DNA from: Cupriavidus necator N-1
GTDB lineage: Bacteria; Pseudomonadota; Gammaproteobacteria; Burkholderiales; Burkholderiaceae
Direction: 5' to 3'
DNA length: 64,000 bases
Assembly: GCF_000219215.1 (NCBI RefSeq)
Contig: NC_015723.1
Span: forward strand, 1,550,001-1,614,000
In this document: positions 41,280-50,143 of the stretch, one piece after another
How the letters are laid out: every line of letters starts with the position of its first letter
Position numbering within the stretch: position 1 is the first letter of the stretch
Program-made: the position numbers and the translations under genes
The notes under the pieces: generated by a model
Database searches by the model: none
The model's input: only the letters and a program-made list of their open reading frames with translations
Told to the model about the DNA's origin: nothing

Positions 41280-43060
41280 CGGTGCTGCCACACCACCCCG
41301 TACGCGAGCGGATGCTGGCGCAGGACCTGCTGGACGCATTATGGCAGGAGAACCTGTACGGCATGCGCGAGCACTGCCGGCTGGTAGCCGCTGACGACAC
41401 GCCGCTGGCCGCGCTCGCCGTCGACCTGGGTACGGCCGGCACGCTGCTTTGGCTTGGCCGCCGCCTCGACGGCCCCCGGCCGCTGCAGCTTGGCGCCGGC
41501 GATGACAGGCCGCCCGTCGTCCTGCAACGCGACGGCAGCTCCATGCCGCTCGGCGCCGCCGCGGCGTTGGAAGCCTTGCAGTCGGCGGACTGGTGGCCCG
41601 GCCGCAGCGGGCGCCTGCAGACGCTGTTCGCGCTGGCCGAGGCGCAAGCCGCGCGCACGCTTGCGCACGAGCCGGCCATCCTGGATCGCCTTGCGGCGGC
41701 GCCGCGCTCGCTACTGTCGTGGGAGGCGGTTTGCTGCCTGCGCGACCGCCCTTTCCATCCGCTCGCTCGCGCCAAGGCCTGGGGCGATGCGACCGGGCCG
41801 CACGCCGGCTTCGACGCGGAATCCGGCCAGCCCGTATGGCTGCACTGGATTGCCGTGCCGTTACACCGGCTCCGGACCGGTTCGGCGATGGAAGCGTCAG
41901 CGCAACCGCTGGCCCGCTCGCTGCTGCCGCCCGACGAACTCGACCGCCTGGTGGCACGCGCGGAAGCCGCCGGCGCGCAGCGCGGCTACCTGTGGATGCC
42001 GGTGCACCCGTGGCAATGGCAGCAGCAGGCCCACGCCGCCGCCAGCGGGCAAGCGCCATGCATCGACCTCGGTAGCGGCATCGGTGCGGCCTACCCGACC
42101 GCCTCACTGCGCTCGCTCGTCATGCATGGCCGGCCCGAGCTCCACCTCAAGCTGTCGCTGGGCGTGCAGGCACTGGGGGCCAGGCGCACCCTGCCCGCGC
42201 GCTACCTGCACAACGGTGCGCTCGCGCAACAATGCCTGGCGCAGCTGCGGGCGCGCGATCCCTGGCTCGGCCAGCACCTGCTGCTTTGCGACGAGCGCGA
42301 CTGGTGGGCACTGCGCCAGCACGACTCGCTGATCGCTGAGCCGGGCGAGCTCGCCTGCGTGCTCAGGCGCTACCCCGGCGACCTGGCGGCTGGCACGTGG
42401 CTGTTGCCCATGGCGGCGTGCGCGGCGCTGACCGCCTGCAACGACCTGCCGGCGCTGCGCCGGCTGTCCTGCACCGATGCCGACGAGGCCTGGGCGGCAT
42501 TCCGGTGCATCGCGGCCCTGATGCTCGAAACCGGCCTGCGTTGCTTTGCCAACGGCGTCATGCCCGAGCTGCATGGGCAGAACGTCGTGCTGGTGGTCGG
42601 CGAGGCAGGCCCGCGGGCGCTGCTGCTGCGCGATCACGACACGCTGCGCATCTGCCCGTCCCTGCTCGCAGAGGCCGGCGCGGACGTGCCCGCGTACGCC
42701 GTGGACACCGCCACGCCGAATACGCTGATGCTCGATGCGCCGGCGCAACTGCTCGCGTACTTCCAAACGCTGGCGATCGAGGTCAACCTGTACGCCATCG
42801 CCGCCGCGATCGCCGTGGCCTTCGACAGCGACGAGCGCACGGGCTGGCGCATCCTGCGCGAGGAGATCGCCCGATTGCTGGCCGCCGGTACCGGCAACCG
42901 GACCGCAGAGATTGCGCGGACCGCGCTGCTGGATGCGCCGGAATGGCCATTCAAGCAATTGCTTGCGCCGCTGCTGGCGCGCGACACCGCCAGTACCGGC
43001 ATGCCCAGCGCGCTCGGCAGCCTGCGCAATCCGCTGCGCGAGAGCGGAGTCCCGTCATGA
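41276..43060 (+). CDS. sbnC: SbnC-like NIS siderophore synthetase (IucA/IucC family)
   Basis: A 594-residue NRPS-independent synthetase. MPVHPWQWQQQ, LHLKLSLGVQALGARR and the ATP-site ELHGQNVVLV are family motifs, and the C-terminal FhuF-like region is present. In S. aureus, SbnC performs the last step, attaching 2-oxoglutarate. Assignment as C rather than E or F rests on gene order, which is exactly sbnA-B-C-D. ATG 41276 overlaps the sbnB stop. Confidence 0.88.
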   Translation: MTVLPHHPVRERMLAQDLLDALWQENLYGMREHCRLVAADDTPLAALAVDLGTAGTLLWLGRRLDGPRPLQLGAGDDRPPVVLQRDGSSMPLGAAAALEALQSADWWPGRSGRLQTLFALAEAQAARTLAHEPAILDRLAAAPRSLLSWEAVCCLRDRPFHPLARAKAWGDATGPHAGFDAESGQPVWLHWIAVPLHRLRTGSAMEASAQPLARSLLPPDELDRLVARAEAAGAQRGYLWMPVHPWQWQQQAHAAASGQAPCIDLGSGIGAAYPTASLRSLVMHGRPELHLKLSLGVQALGARRTLPARYLHNGALAQQCLAQLRARDPWLGQHLLLCDERDWWALRQHDSLIAEPGELACVLRRYPGDLAAGTWLLPMAACAALTACNDLPALRRLSCTDADEAWAAFRCIAALMLETGLRCFANGVMPELHGQNVVLVVGEAGPRALLLRDHDTLRICPSLLAEAGADVPAYAVDTATPNTLMLDAPAQLLAYFQTLAIEVNLYAIAAAIAVAFDSDERTGWRILREEIARLLAAGTGNRTAEIARTALLDAPEWPFKQLLAPLLARDTASTGMPSALGSLRNPLRESGVPS

Positions 43061-44258
43061 CGCCGGCGCCGCAAGCCGGCCCGTCGCGCGACATCGCCCT
43101 GCTGCTGGCCGGCCAGGCGGTGGTGACGACGGGCCTGATGACGCTGGTGCCGATCATGCCGCTCTACCTGCGCGACCTCGCCGGCCCCGCTGCCGCGCAC
43201 TGGAGCAGCCTGGCGCTGGCCGCGCCGGGCGTCGGCGCGCTGCTGCTGGCGCCGTTCGCCGGCAGCTGGTGCGAACGATGGGGCTACCGCCGGCCCTTGC
43301 TGCTGTCGTTGTCGGCCTTCACCGCCAGCCTGCTGCTGATGGGGCTGTCCACGCACGTGGCCGGCTTCATGGTCGGCCGCCTGTTGCAGGGCGCGAGCGC
43401 CGTCGGCGTCTTGCTGACCATCTGCATCGGCCGCGTCAGCACGCCCGGCATGCGCGGCCGTGCCTTCGGCATGCAGGAATCGGCCGTGGCCACCGGCGCG
43501 CTGCTGGGCCCCGTGCTCGGCGGCGTGCTGCAGGACTGGTGGACGGTGCGGCCGATGCTGCTTGCAGTGGCCGCGGCCAATGCCGTGCTGACGCTGCTGC
43601 TCGCATGGCGGCTGCGCGAGCCGGCGCCACAGGCGTTGCCAGGCGCCGGCTCGTCGCGCGGATTCGCCGCCATGCTGGCGGACGCGTCGCTGCGCCGCTG
43701 GCTGCTGGCCGGCTGCCTGACGCAGGCCGGCGCGTTCGCGCTGGTGAACGTGTTCGCGCTCTACCTGCAGCAGCGCTACCCGTACGATGCCCTGCTCGGC
43801 AGCAAGACCGGCTTCCTGCACGCGCTGGGCTGGCTGGCCGCGATGCTCGCCAGCCCGCTGTGGGGCCGCTCAGCGACCGCGGCACGACCGTGCGCGTATT
43901 CATGTTGGCCGCCGGCGGCTGCGCCGTCGCGCTCGCGTTGCTGCCGCTTGCCGATGCGCTCTGGCAGATCGGCGCGCTCCGGGTCGTGCAGGGCGCGCTG
44001 TTCGCCGCGCTCGCGCAATCCATGCTGTCCTATTGCTGCGCCCGCCTGCCCGCGAGTTTGCACGGCAGCGCCACCGGCATCGCCAAGAGCGCCATGACCG
44101 CCGGGCAACTGGTCGGGCCGCTGGCGGTGATGGCGTGGCTGCCACGCTCCGACCCGGCGGGCACGTTATGGCTGATCGCCGCCATGTTCGCGCTGGCCGC
44201 CGCACTCGTCGTCCCTGATCGCTCATCGTTGTTTGCCACCGTCCCTGATGCGAGGTAA
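43057..44258 (+). pseudogene. sbnD: SbnD-like MFS siderophore exporter, single-base frameshift
   Basis: About 400 residues and 12 helices if read through one shift. From ATG 43057 (MTPAPQAGPSRDIALLL) the frame is clearly MFS (GSWCERWGYRRPLLLSLSAF, FGMQESAVATGALLGPVLGG) up to ASPLWGR. It then continues in the next frame as LSDRGTTVRVFMLAAGG through SATGIAKSAMTAGQLVGP to the stop at 44258. A missing C at about 43869, in GGCCGCTCAGC, explains it. SbnD exports the finished siderophore. The rest of the operon is intact and overlapping, so a sequencing error is plausible; if real, export would need another carrier. Confidence 0.85.
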
Positions 44259-44262
44259 CTGC

Positions 44263-46074
44263 ATGCTTTCCACTCTCCTGCCATCGACCACCGTGGCGCC
44301 GCAAGGGCGCCTGCGCGCCCATCGCCCGGACCGGGATGCCGCCGCGCCCGACGCCGTCGAGCGCCGCCTGATCGAGCAATTCTTCAACACCTACTGCCGC
44401 GAGACCGGCATCGTCGATCCCCGCCTTGACGCGCACCTTCCGGCCCCGGTGCCGGCTGCGCTGAGAAGTACCCTTGCGCGCTGGCGTGCCGAGGGGCTGG
44501 TACCGGCGGTGCTGGCACTGGCGGATCGCGACGGCCGCCACCGCTGGCTGGCTGCTGCGCTCTCCTACGTATCCCCGATCGGCTACCACCGGCTCGCGGA
44601 TGCGGTGCTGTCCGACGGCAGCGCCTTCGCCCCGCTGCGCCGCGCCGAGAATCTGGCCGATGCCATCACCCAGGCGCTCGCGCATGCCTACCCACAGAGC
44701 GCCGCCACCGACTGGCCGGAGCGCTTTGCCACGCTGATGAAGAACGGCGTCCAGAAGGTGCGCCTGTACCACCGCGAAGCGCCCGCACGGCAAGCGCCCT
44801 CGCGCTTTATCGCTGCCGAGCAGGGGCTGCGCTTCGGGCACATATTCCACGCCACGTCGAAGGCGTCGGAAGGGTTCAGCCACGATGCGCTGCAACGCTA
44901 TGCGCCGGAGCTCGGCGCCGCCTTCCAGCTGCACTACTTCGCCGTCGCCAGCGACCAGTTGGAGAGCAGCGCCATCGACGGCCAGCCGCTGCCTATCGAC
45001 CCCGCGGCAATGGAGGCCGCCGCGGACCTGCTCAAGGAGGGCGACTACCGCCTGCTGCCCTGCCATCCCTGGCAAGCCACGCAGCTGCTCGCGCACAGCG
45101 AGATCCAGCCACTGCTGGCCAGCCGCGCGATGATTTCCCTCGGGCCGCTGGGAGAGCTGGCCTGGCCGACCTCGTCGGTACGCACGGTGTGGCTGCCGCA
45201 GCAGCAACGCTTCCTCAAGCTGGCGCTCGATATCCGCATCACCAACTTTGTCCGCAACAATCCGCCCGAGCACGTGCGGCGCGCGCTGGATGCCAGCCGC
45301 GCCATCGCCATGCTGCCCGAGGCGGCGCGTTCGTCCGCACACTTCACGGTGCTGGCCGAAACCGGCTACGCCGTGCTGGCCCTGCCCGACAACGCGCTGC
45401 GCGCGAGCACCGCGGTGATCTTCCGGCAAGGCATGACCGGCCCGCATGGCGACGCCGCGCAAGTGCTCGCCACGGTGCTGGAGGAGCCCGCGCATGGCGC
45501 CGGCATCCTGGACGGCCTGCTGCGCGAAGCGCTGGGCCATCAACCCGGCGCGGCGGATATCCGCCGCTGGTGGGCGCGCTATCTCGATGTCACGCTGCTG
45601 CCGCTGGCGCGCCTGTTCGCCGAGCACGGCGTCAGCCTGGAGGCACACCTGCAGAACAGCATGGTCGCGTTCGCGGGCGGCTGGCCGGTGCACGGCTATG
45701 TCCGCGACATGGAAGGCGCCAGCATCAGCCGCGCCCGCTTTGCCTGGGCGGCGCAGTTCGATGCCGACAGTCCCGCCCTGTACACCGAGGAAGCCGCGCT
45801 GCATCGCTTTGCCTATTACGTGCTGGTCAACCATATCGGCCACTTCGTCGCCTGCCTGGCGCGCACGGGCGGCTGCGACGAAGCCACGCTGTGGCAGGAC
45901 ACCGCAGCCGCGCTCGACGCAGGCGGCCCATCGCTGCGCCAGCTGCTGGCGTCGCTGCAGGGCCTGCCCACCCTTCCCGCCAAGGCCAACATGCTGAGCT
46001 GCTTCGGCCGCCACGGCGAAACGCCTGCGTGGGCAGGCGTCCCGAACTTCCTCGTATCCGCACCGCTAGCCTGA
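44263..46074 (+). CDS. sbnE: SbnE-like NIS siderophore synthetase (IucA/IucC family)
   Basis: A 603-residue synthetase from ATG 44263 (MLSTLLPSTTVAPQG), preceded by GCGAGG and 4 bases after the exporter. Motifs: GHIFHATSKASEGFS, LLPCHPWQATQL, LKLALDIRITNFVRNNPPE and LEAHLQNSMVAF. In S. aureus, SbnE condenses citrate with the first L-2,3-diaminopropionate. An in-frame ATG at 44233 would overlap the exporter and is less likely. Confidence 0.88.
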   Translation: MLSTLLPSTTVAPQGRLRAHRPDRDAAAPDAVERRLIEQFFNTYCRETGIVDPRLDAHLPAPVPAALRSTLARWRAEGLVPAVLALADRDGRHRWLAAALSYVSPIGYHRLADAVLSDGSAFAPLRRAENLADAITQALAHAYPQSAATDWPERFATLMKNGVQKVRLYHREAPARQAPSRFIAAEQGLRFGHIFHATSKASEGFSHDALQRYAPELGAAFQLHYFAVASDQLESSAIDGQPLPIDPAAMEAAADLLKEGDYRLLPCHPWQATQLLAHSEIQPLLASRAMISLGPLGELAWPTSSVRTVWLPQQQRFLKLALDIRITNFVRNNPPEHVRRALDASRAIAMLPEAARSSAHFTVLAETGYAVLALPDNALRASTAVIFRQGMTGPHGDAAQVLATVLEEPAHGAGILDGLLREALGHQPGAADIRRWWARYLDVTLLPLARLFAEHGVSLEAHLQNSMVAFAGGWPVHGYVRDMEGASISRARFAWAAQFDADSPALYTEEAALHRFAYYVLVNHIGHFVACLARTGGCDEATLWQDTAAALDAGGPSLRQLLASLQGLPTLPAKANMLSCFGRHGETPAWAGVPNFLVSAPLA

Positions 46075-46081
46075 GCCCCCG

Positions 46082-47863
46082 ATGAACACCACCGATTACC
46101 AACGACTGATCCAGAGCCCGCAATACCAGCAAGCCGCCCGCCGCGTGCTGCGCCAGCTGCTGGAAGCCCTGTTGTTCGAAGACTGCCTGCGCGACGTGAT
46201 TGTCAGCGACGCCGGCGTCGAACTGCCCGGCGTGACGGCAGGCGGCCAACCCGTCAGCTATCGCTGCGCCGCGCAGCGCACCGCCAGCTTCGGCCGCATC
46301 CGCATCCGTGGGCCGGTGCTCCGTTGCGAAGGCGAGAGCCAGGCTGAAGCCGACGACGTCGCGCAACTGCTGTCCGAGCTTGCCGGCCAGCTCGATGCCG
46401 ACCCGGTGCGCCTGCAGCAGTTCGGGCTGGAGCTGCTGTCCACGCAGGTCAAGGACGCGCAGTCCCACCATGCCAACGGGCACGCCGGACAACCGTTGCG
46501 CGATGCCGGCTACGATGCCATCGAAGCGCGGCTGACGGGTGCCCATCCTTACCACCCGGGATATAAATCGCGCATGGGTTTCACGCTGGCGGACAACGGA
46601 CGCTACGCGCCGGAATGCGCCGCGCCCCTGCAGCCCGTGCTGCTGGCAGCGCGCCGCTCGCATTGCCGCTGGAATCTCGGCAACGCCGAGGCATCGCCCG
46701 AGAGCCTGCTGCCACCGCCGGCGCGCGCCGCATTTGAGGCCGCTTTGCGCGAGCATGGTGCCAATCCCGCCGACTACCTGCCGCTGCCCGTCCACCCGTG
46801 GCAATGGGACGAGGTCATCGCGCCGGGCTACCACGGCGCGTTCGCGCGCGGCGAGCTGATCGCCGTCGGCGAGATGCCGGGCCGCTACCTGCCCCAGCAG
46901 TCGATCCGCACCCTCGCCAATGCCGATCAGGCCGATGCGTTGTCGCTCAAGCTGGCCATGAATCTCGTCAACACGTCCACTTCGCGCGTGCTGGCGCCGC
47001 ACACGGTATGCAACGCCGCCGTCTTGAGTGACTGGCTGGCGAGCCTGGTGGCGCGCACGGAATGGACCGAGCCGATGGCCGCGCCGGTGTTGCTGCGCGA
47101 AGTCGCCGGCGTCAGCCATGTGCCCGCCGCGCCGGTGCAGGGCCAGTACGGCGCGCTTTCCTGCATCTGGCGCGAAAGCATCCACCGCTATCTGGCACCC
47201 GGCGAGGCCGCCATTCCCATGACCGCGCTTACCCATATCGATGTCGACGGCCTGCCGCTGATCGAGCCGTGGGTCCGCCGTCATGGCGTGCGCGTCTGGC
47301 TGCAGCGGCTGGTGGAGCGTGCATGGCTGCCGGTGCTGCACCTGCTCTGGGAGCACGGCACCGCGCTCGAGTCGCACGCGCAGAACATGCTGCTGCTGCA
47401 CGTCGACGGCCTGCCGCAGCGCGTGGCGCTCAAGGACTTTCACGACGGCGTGCGCTTCTCGCGCCAGTGGCTGTCCGGCGCCGCGCCGCAACTCACGCCG
47501 CCGCCGGCCGAGCATGCGCGCGTCAACCCGAACTCGTTTATTGAAACGGACGATGCCGATGAACTGCGGGACTTCACCTGCGACGCACTGTTCTTCGTCA
47601 ACCTGGCCGAACTGGCCCCACTGCTTGCCGGCCACTACCAGCTCGAGGAAACAGCGTTCTGGGCCATCGTGGCAGGCGTGATCCGCAGCTACCAGCGCGC
47701 ACACCCGCGCCTGGCTGAAAGCTTCCGGCGCTTCGACTGCTTCGCGCCCACCATGTCGATCGAACTGTTGGCCAGCCGCCGCTTCATGCCCGAGATCCGG
47801 CTGCGCACGCGGCAGGCGCCCAATCCGCTGGCGCTGGCGGAGGCGGAGGCGGAGGCGGCATGA
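46082..47863 (+). CDS. sbnF: SbnF-like NIS siderophore synthetase (IucA/IucC family)
   Basis: A 593-residue synthetase, the third in the operon. Motifs: AHPYHPGYKSRMGF, LPVHPWQWDEV, LSLKLAMNLVNTSTSRVLAPH, LESHAQNMLLLH and LKDFHDGVRFSR. SbnF adds the second diaminopropionate unit to citryl-diaminoethane in S. aureus. The C-terminus is an Ala/Glu repeat (ALAEAEAEAA) from GGCGGAGGC-type codon repeats. It overlaps sbnG by 4 bp. Confidence 0.88.
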   Translation: MNTTDYQRLIQSPQYQQAARRVLRQLLEALLFEDCLRDVIVSDAGVELPGVTAGGQPVSYRCAAQRTASFGRIRIRGPVLRCEGESQAEADDVAQLLSELAGQLDADPVRLQQFGLELLSTQVKDAQSHHANGHAGQPLRDAGYDAIEARLTGAHPYHPGYKSRMGFTLADNGRYAPECAAPLQPVLLAARRSHCRWNLGNAEASPESLLPPPARAAFEAALREHGANPADYLPLPVHPWQWDEVIAPGYHGAFARGELIAVGEMPGRYLPQQSIRTLANADQADALSLKLAMNLVNTSTSRVLAPHTVCNAAVLSDWLASLVARTEWTEPMAAPVLLREVAGVSHVPAAPVQGQYGALSCIWRESIHRYLAPGEAAIPMTALTHIDVDGLPLIEPWVRRHGVRVWLQRLVERAWLPVLHLLWEHGTALESHAQNMLLLHVDGLPQRVALKDFHDGVRFSRQWLSGAAPQLTPPPAEHARVNPNSFIETDDADELRDFTCDALFFVNLAELAPLLAGHYQLEETAFWAIVAGVIRSYQRAHPRLAESFRRFDCFAPTMSIELLASRRFMPEIRLRTRQAPNPLALAEAEAEAA

Positions 47864-48636
47864 GATCGCTGAAGGCGCGTTTGTCGGATCCGGGCGGCGG
47901 CCAGGTGCACGGCCTGTTCTGCTCGACGCCTGCGGCACTGACCGTCGAGCTGATCGCTGCCGCCGGCTATGACTTCGTGGTGATCGACCTGGAACACACG
48001 CTGATCGATGGCGCGCAGCTTGGCGCCATGCTGCTGGCGGCGCGCGCCAGCGGCATCGCGCCACTGGTGCGCGTGGCGGCCCCGCACCAGGTGGCGCCGG
48101 CGCTGGACGCCGGCGCCCAGGGCATCGTCTTCCCGCGCATCAGTGCTGTAGCGCAGGCAAGGCAGGCGGCCAGGCTCTGCCACTACGCACAGCATCAGCC
48201 CATGCCCGGCGAGCGGGGGCTGAACGCCACCTGGCATAGCGCGTTCGGCCGCGACGATCTTGCCGCCGCCACTGCCGCAGCGGGCGCCGATACGCTGGTC
48301 GTGGCGATGATCGAAGACAGCGCCGCGCTCGATGCGCTCGATGACATCGCCGCTGTACCCGGCATCGATGTGCTGCTCGAAGGCGCCGCGGATCTCTCGC
48401 AATCACTGGGCGTGCCATGGCAGACGCGTCATCCGCTGGTGTGGGACGCCGTGGCGCGCATTGCCGATGCGGCGCGCGCGCATGGCAAGCATTTCTGCGC
48501 GCTGCCGCGCACCCCGGAAGACGCCGCGCTCTGGCGCCGGCAAGGCACGCGCATGCTGCTGCTCGGCGACGACCGCGGCATCGCGCGCCGGGCCATGGCC
48601 GCACACCTGCAATCCCATTCCCAGTCATCAACATAA
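47860..48636 (+). CDS. sbnG: SbnG-like citrate synthase (HpcH/HpaI aldolase fold)
   Basis: A 258-residue member of the HpcH/HpaI aldolase superfamily, with YDFVVIDLEHTLIDG, GAQGIVFPRIS and TLVVAMIEDSAALD marking the divalent-metal site. In S. aureus, SbnG makes citrate from oxaloacetate and acetyl-CoA, freeing siderophore synthesis from the TCA-cycle citrate synthase. The generic aldolase annotation is possible from sequence alone; the operon position decides for SbnG. Confidence 0.88.
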   Translation: MRSLKARLSDPGGGQVHGLFCSTPAALTVELIAAAGYDFVVIDLEHTLIDGAQLGAMLLAARASGIAPLVRVAAPHQVAPALDAGAQGIVFPRISAVAQARQAARLCHYAQHQPMPGERGLNATWHSAFGRDDLAAATAAAGADTLVVAMIEDSAALDALDDIAAVPGIDVLLEGAADLSQSLGVPWQTRHPLVWDAVARIADAARAHGKHFCALPRTPEDAALWRRQGTRMLLLGDDRGIARRAMAAHLQSHSQSST

Positions 48637-48658
48637 AGCCGCCCCTTCCCGCCACCCC

Positions 48659-49849
48659 ATGAACCCGCAAAACATCACCCGTTACCTGGATGAACTTGAT
48701 CCCCGCAAGGGGCCTGCGTGCGCCTATCTCTATGACCTGGACCACCTGCGCACGCGCGCGGCTGGCCTCGCTGCCGCCTTGCCCGAGGACTGCGATCTCT
48801 ACTACGCAATCAAGGCCAACAGCGATGCGCCAGTGCTGCGCGCGCTGCTGGGCGCAACGGCCGGCTTCGAAGTCGCGTCGCTGGGTGAAATCGAACGCGT
48901 GCGCGCCGTCGAAGCCGACGTGCCGGTCGTATTCGGGGGCCCGGGCAAGACCGATGCCGAGCTGGAGGGCGCGCTGCGCCTCGGCGTCAGGCTGATCCAC
49001 GTCGAAAGCGCGCTGCAACTGCGCCGGCTGGACCGCATCGCGCAACGCATGGGCCGCCGCGCCGACGTGCTGCTGCGCGTGAATCCGGCCTACGGCCTGC
49101 CCGGCGCCACGCTGCAGATGGGCGGGCGTCCGACGCAGTTCGGCATCGACCAGGCGGAACTCCCCGCCGTGATCGCGTTGGCATGCGACCTGCCCGGCGT
49201 GCGCCTGGTCGGGCTGCACCTGCACGCGGGCTCCAACAGCCTGGACGCCGACCAGCATCTCGAACTGATTTCACGCCATATCGCGCTGGCGCAGCAATGC
49301 CGTGACGAACACGGATTGGCGCTGGAATGGCTGAATGTCGGCGGCGGCATCGGCATCGACTACACCGATCCCGATCGCACCTTTGACTGGCCGCGCTTCT
49401 GCGCCGGGCTGGCGCAACTGCTGCAGCAGCGGCGGCCCGGCTGCCGCATCGTGCTGGAATGCGGCCGTTTCATCAGCGCCGACTGCGGCTGCTACGTGGC
49501 TGAAGTCATCGACCTCAAGCACAATCACGGCAAGCACTTCGCCATCGTGCGCGGCGGTACGCACCATTTCCGGCTGCCGGTGTCGTGGCAGCACAATCAT
49601 CCGTTTTTCGTCGCGCCGAACGACGCGTGGCCTTACCCGTTTGCGCGCCCGGAGCTGACTGACGCAAGGCTCACGATCTGCGGCGAGCTTTGCACGCCGA
49701 AGGACGTCTTCGCGCAGGAGGTAACGGTGCCGCGCGTGCGCGTGGGCGACCGCATCGTCTTTATGCTGGCCGGGGCCTACGGCTGGCACATCTCGCACCA
49801 CGACTTCCTCAGCCATCCGCATCCGGAAAGGGTGTTTTTCGGCGAGTAG
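48659..49849 (+). CDS. sbnH: SbnH-like PLP-dependent decarboxylase
   Basis: A 396-residue fold-type III (alanine racemase-like) decarboxylase related to LysA. The PLP lysine is K52 in DLYYAIKANSD, HLHAGSNSLDAD and LNVGGGIGIDYTDP bind PLP phosphate, and CGELCTPKDVFA carries the catalytic Cys-Asp region. SbnH decarboxylates citryl-diaminopropionate to citryl-diaminoethane. It ends the cluster. S. aureus sbnI, which makes O-phosphoserine, has no counterpart here. Confidence 0.9.
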   Translation: MNPQNITRYLDELDPRKGPACAYLYDLDHLRTRAAGLAAALPEDCDLYYAIKANSDAPVLRALLGATAGFEVASLGEIERVRAVEADVPVVFGGPGKTDAELEGALRLGVRLIHVESALQLRRLDRIAQRMGRRADVLLRVNPAYGLPGATLQMGGRPTQFGIDQAELPAVIALACDLPGVRLVGLHLHAGSNSLDADQHLELISRHIALAQQCRDEHGLALEWLNVGGGIGIDYTDPDRTFDWPRFCAGLAQLLQQRRPGCRIVLECGRFISADCGCYVAEVIDLKHNHGKHFAIVRGGTHHFRLPVSWQHNHPFFVAPNDAWPYPFARPELTDARLTICGELCTPKDVFAQEVTVPRVRVGDRIVFMLAGAYGWHISHHDFLSHPHPERVFFGE

Positions 49850-49866
49850 CCGGCCCCGGACCTGTT

Positions 49867-49884
49867 CCGCGCGCCGGCGCGCGG
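49867..49884 (+). terminator. GC-rich palindrome after sbnH
   Basis: CCGCGCGCCGGCGCGCGG is perfectly self-complementary, 17 bases after the sbnH stop. It has no loop or T-run in the usual form, so its terminator role is tentative. Confidence 0.35.
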
Positions 49885-49922
49885 CGCTGTTCCACGGTTC
49901 TTATCCTCCCGTGCAAGGGAGC

Positions 49923-49952
49923 TGATACAAATTGTATGCAATTTTTGTATCA
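49923..49952. promoter_or_regulatory. nested palindromic operator upstream of the NCS2 permease
   Basis: TGATACAAA (49923-49931) pairs perfectly with TTTGTATCA (49944-49952). Inside lies AATTG-TATG-CAATT (49930-49943). Sites of the TTGTATNCAA type are typical of GntR-family repressors. No such regulator gene is in the immediate vicinity. Confidence 0.55.
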
Positions 49953-50064
49953 CGGAGTGCTTATCCCTGCTATTCTTGCTCCCCGGTTGCGGCCTGGAAC
50001 CTGATCCCGGCCATGCTTGCTGCAGGCGGTCTTCTCCGCCTGTCCGGCAGCGCGCAACGACAGG

Positions 50065-50088
50065 GCCGGGGGCTGCCCCTCCCCCGGC
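50065..50088 (+). promoter_or_regulatory. stable leader hairpin upstream of the NCS2 permease
   Basis: GCCGGGGG and CCCCCGGC pair perfectly around CTGCCCCT, ending 55 bases before the permease ATG. The leader also contains smaller hairpins (CAGGCGG/CCGCCTG near 50022-50043). Attenuation or a purine-type riboswitch is possible but I cannot identify a known class. Confidence 0.4.
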
Positions 50089-50143
50089 GCCAGAAGAACA
50101 AGACAGTCCGGAAACATATCCGGCCAGACAACAGGAGACATGA

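Noticed and set aside
37000..49849. Genomic-island boundaries (IS elements, integrase, tRNA) around the siderophore cluster
   Set aside because: None is visible within the window and base composition matches the surroundings, so recent insertion is not supported directly.
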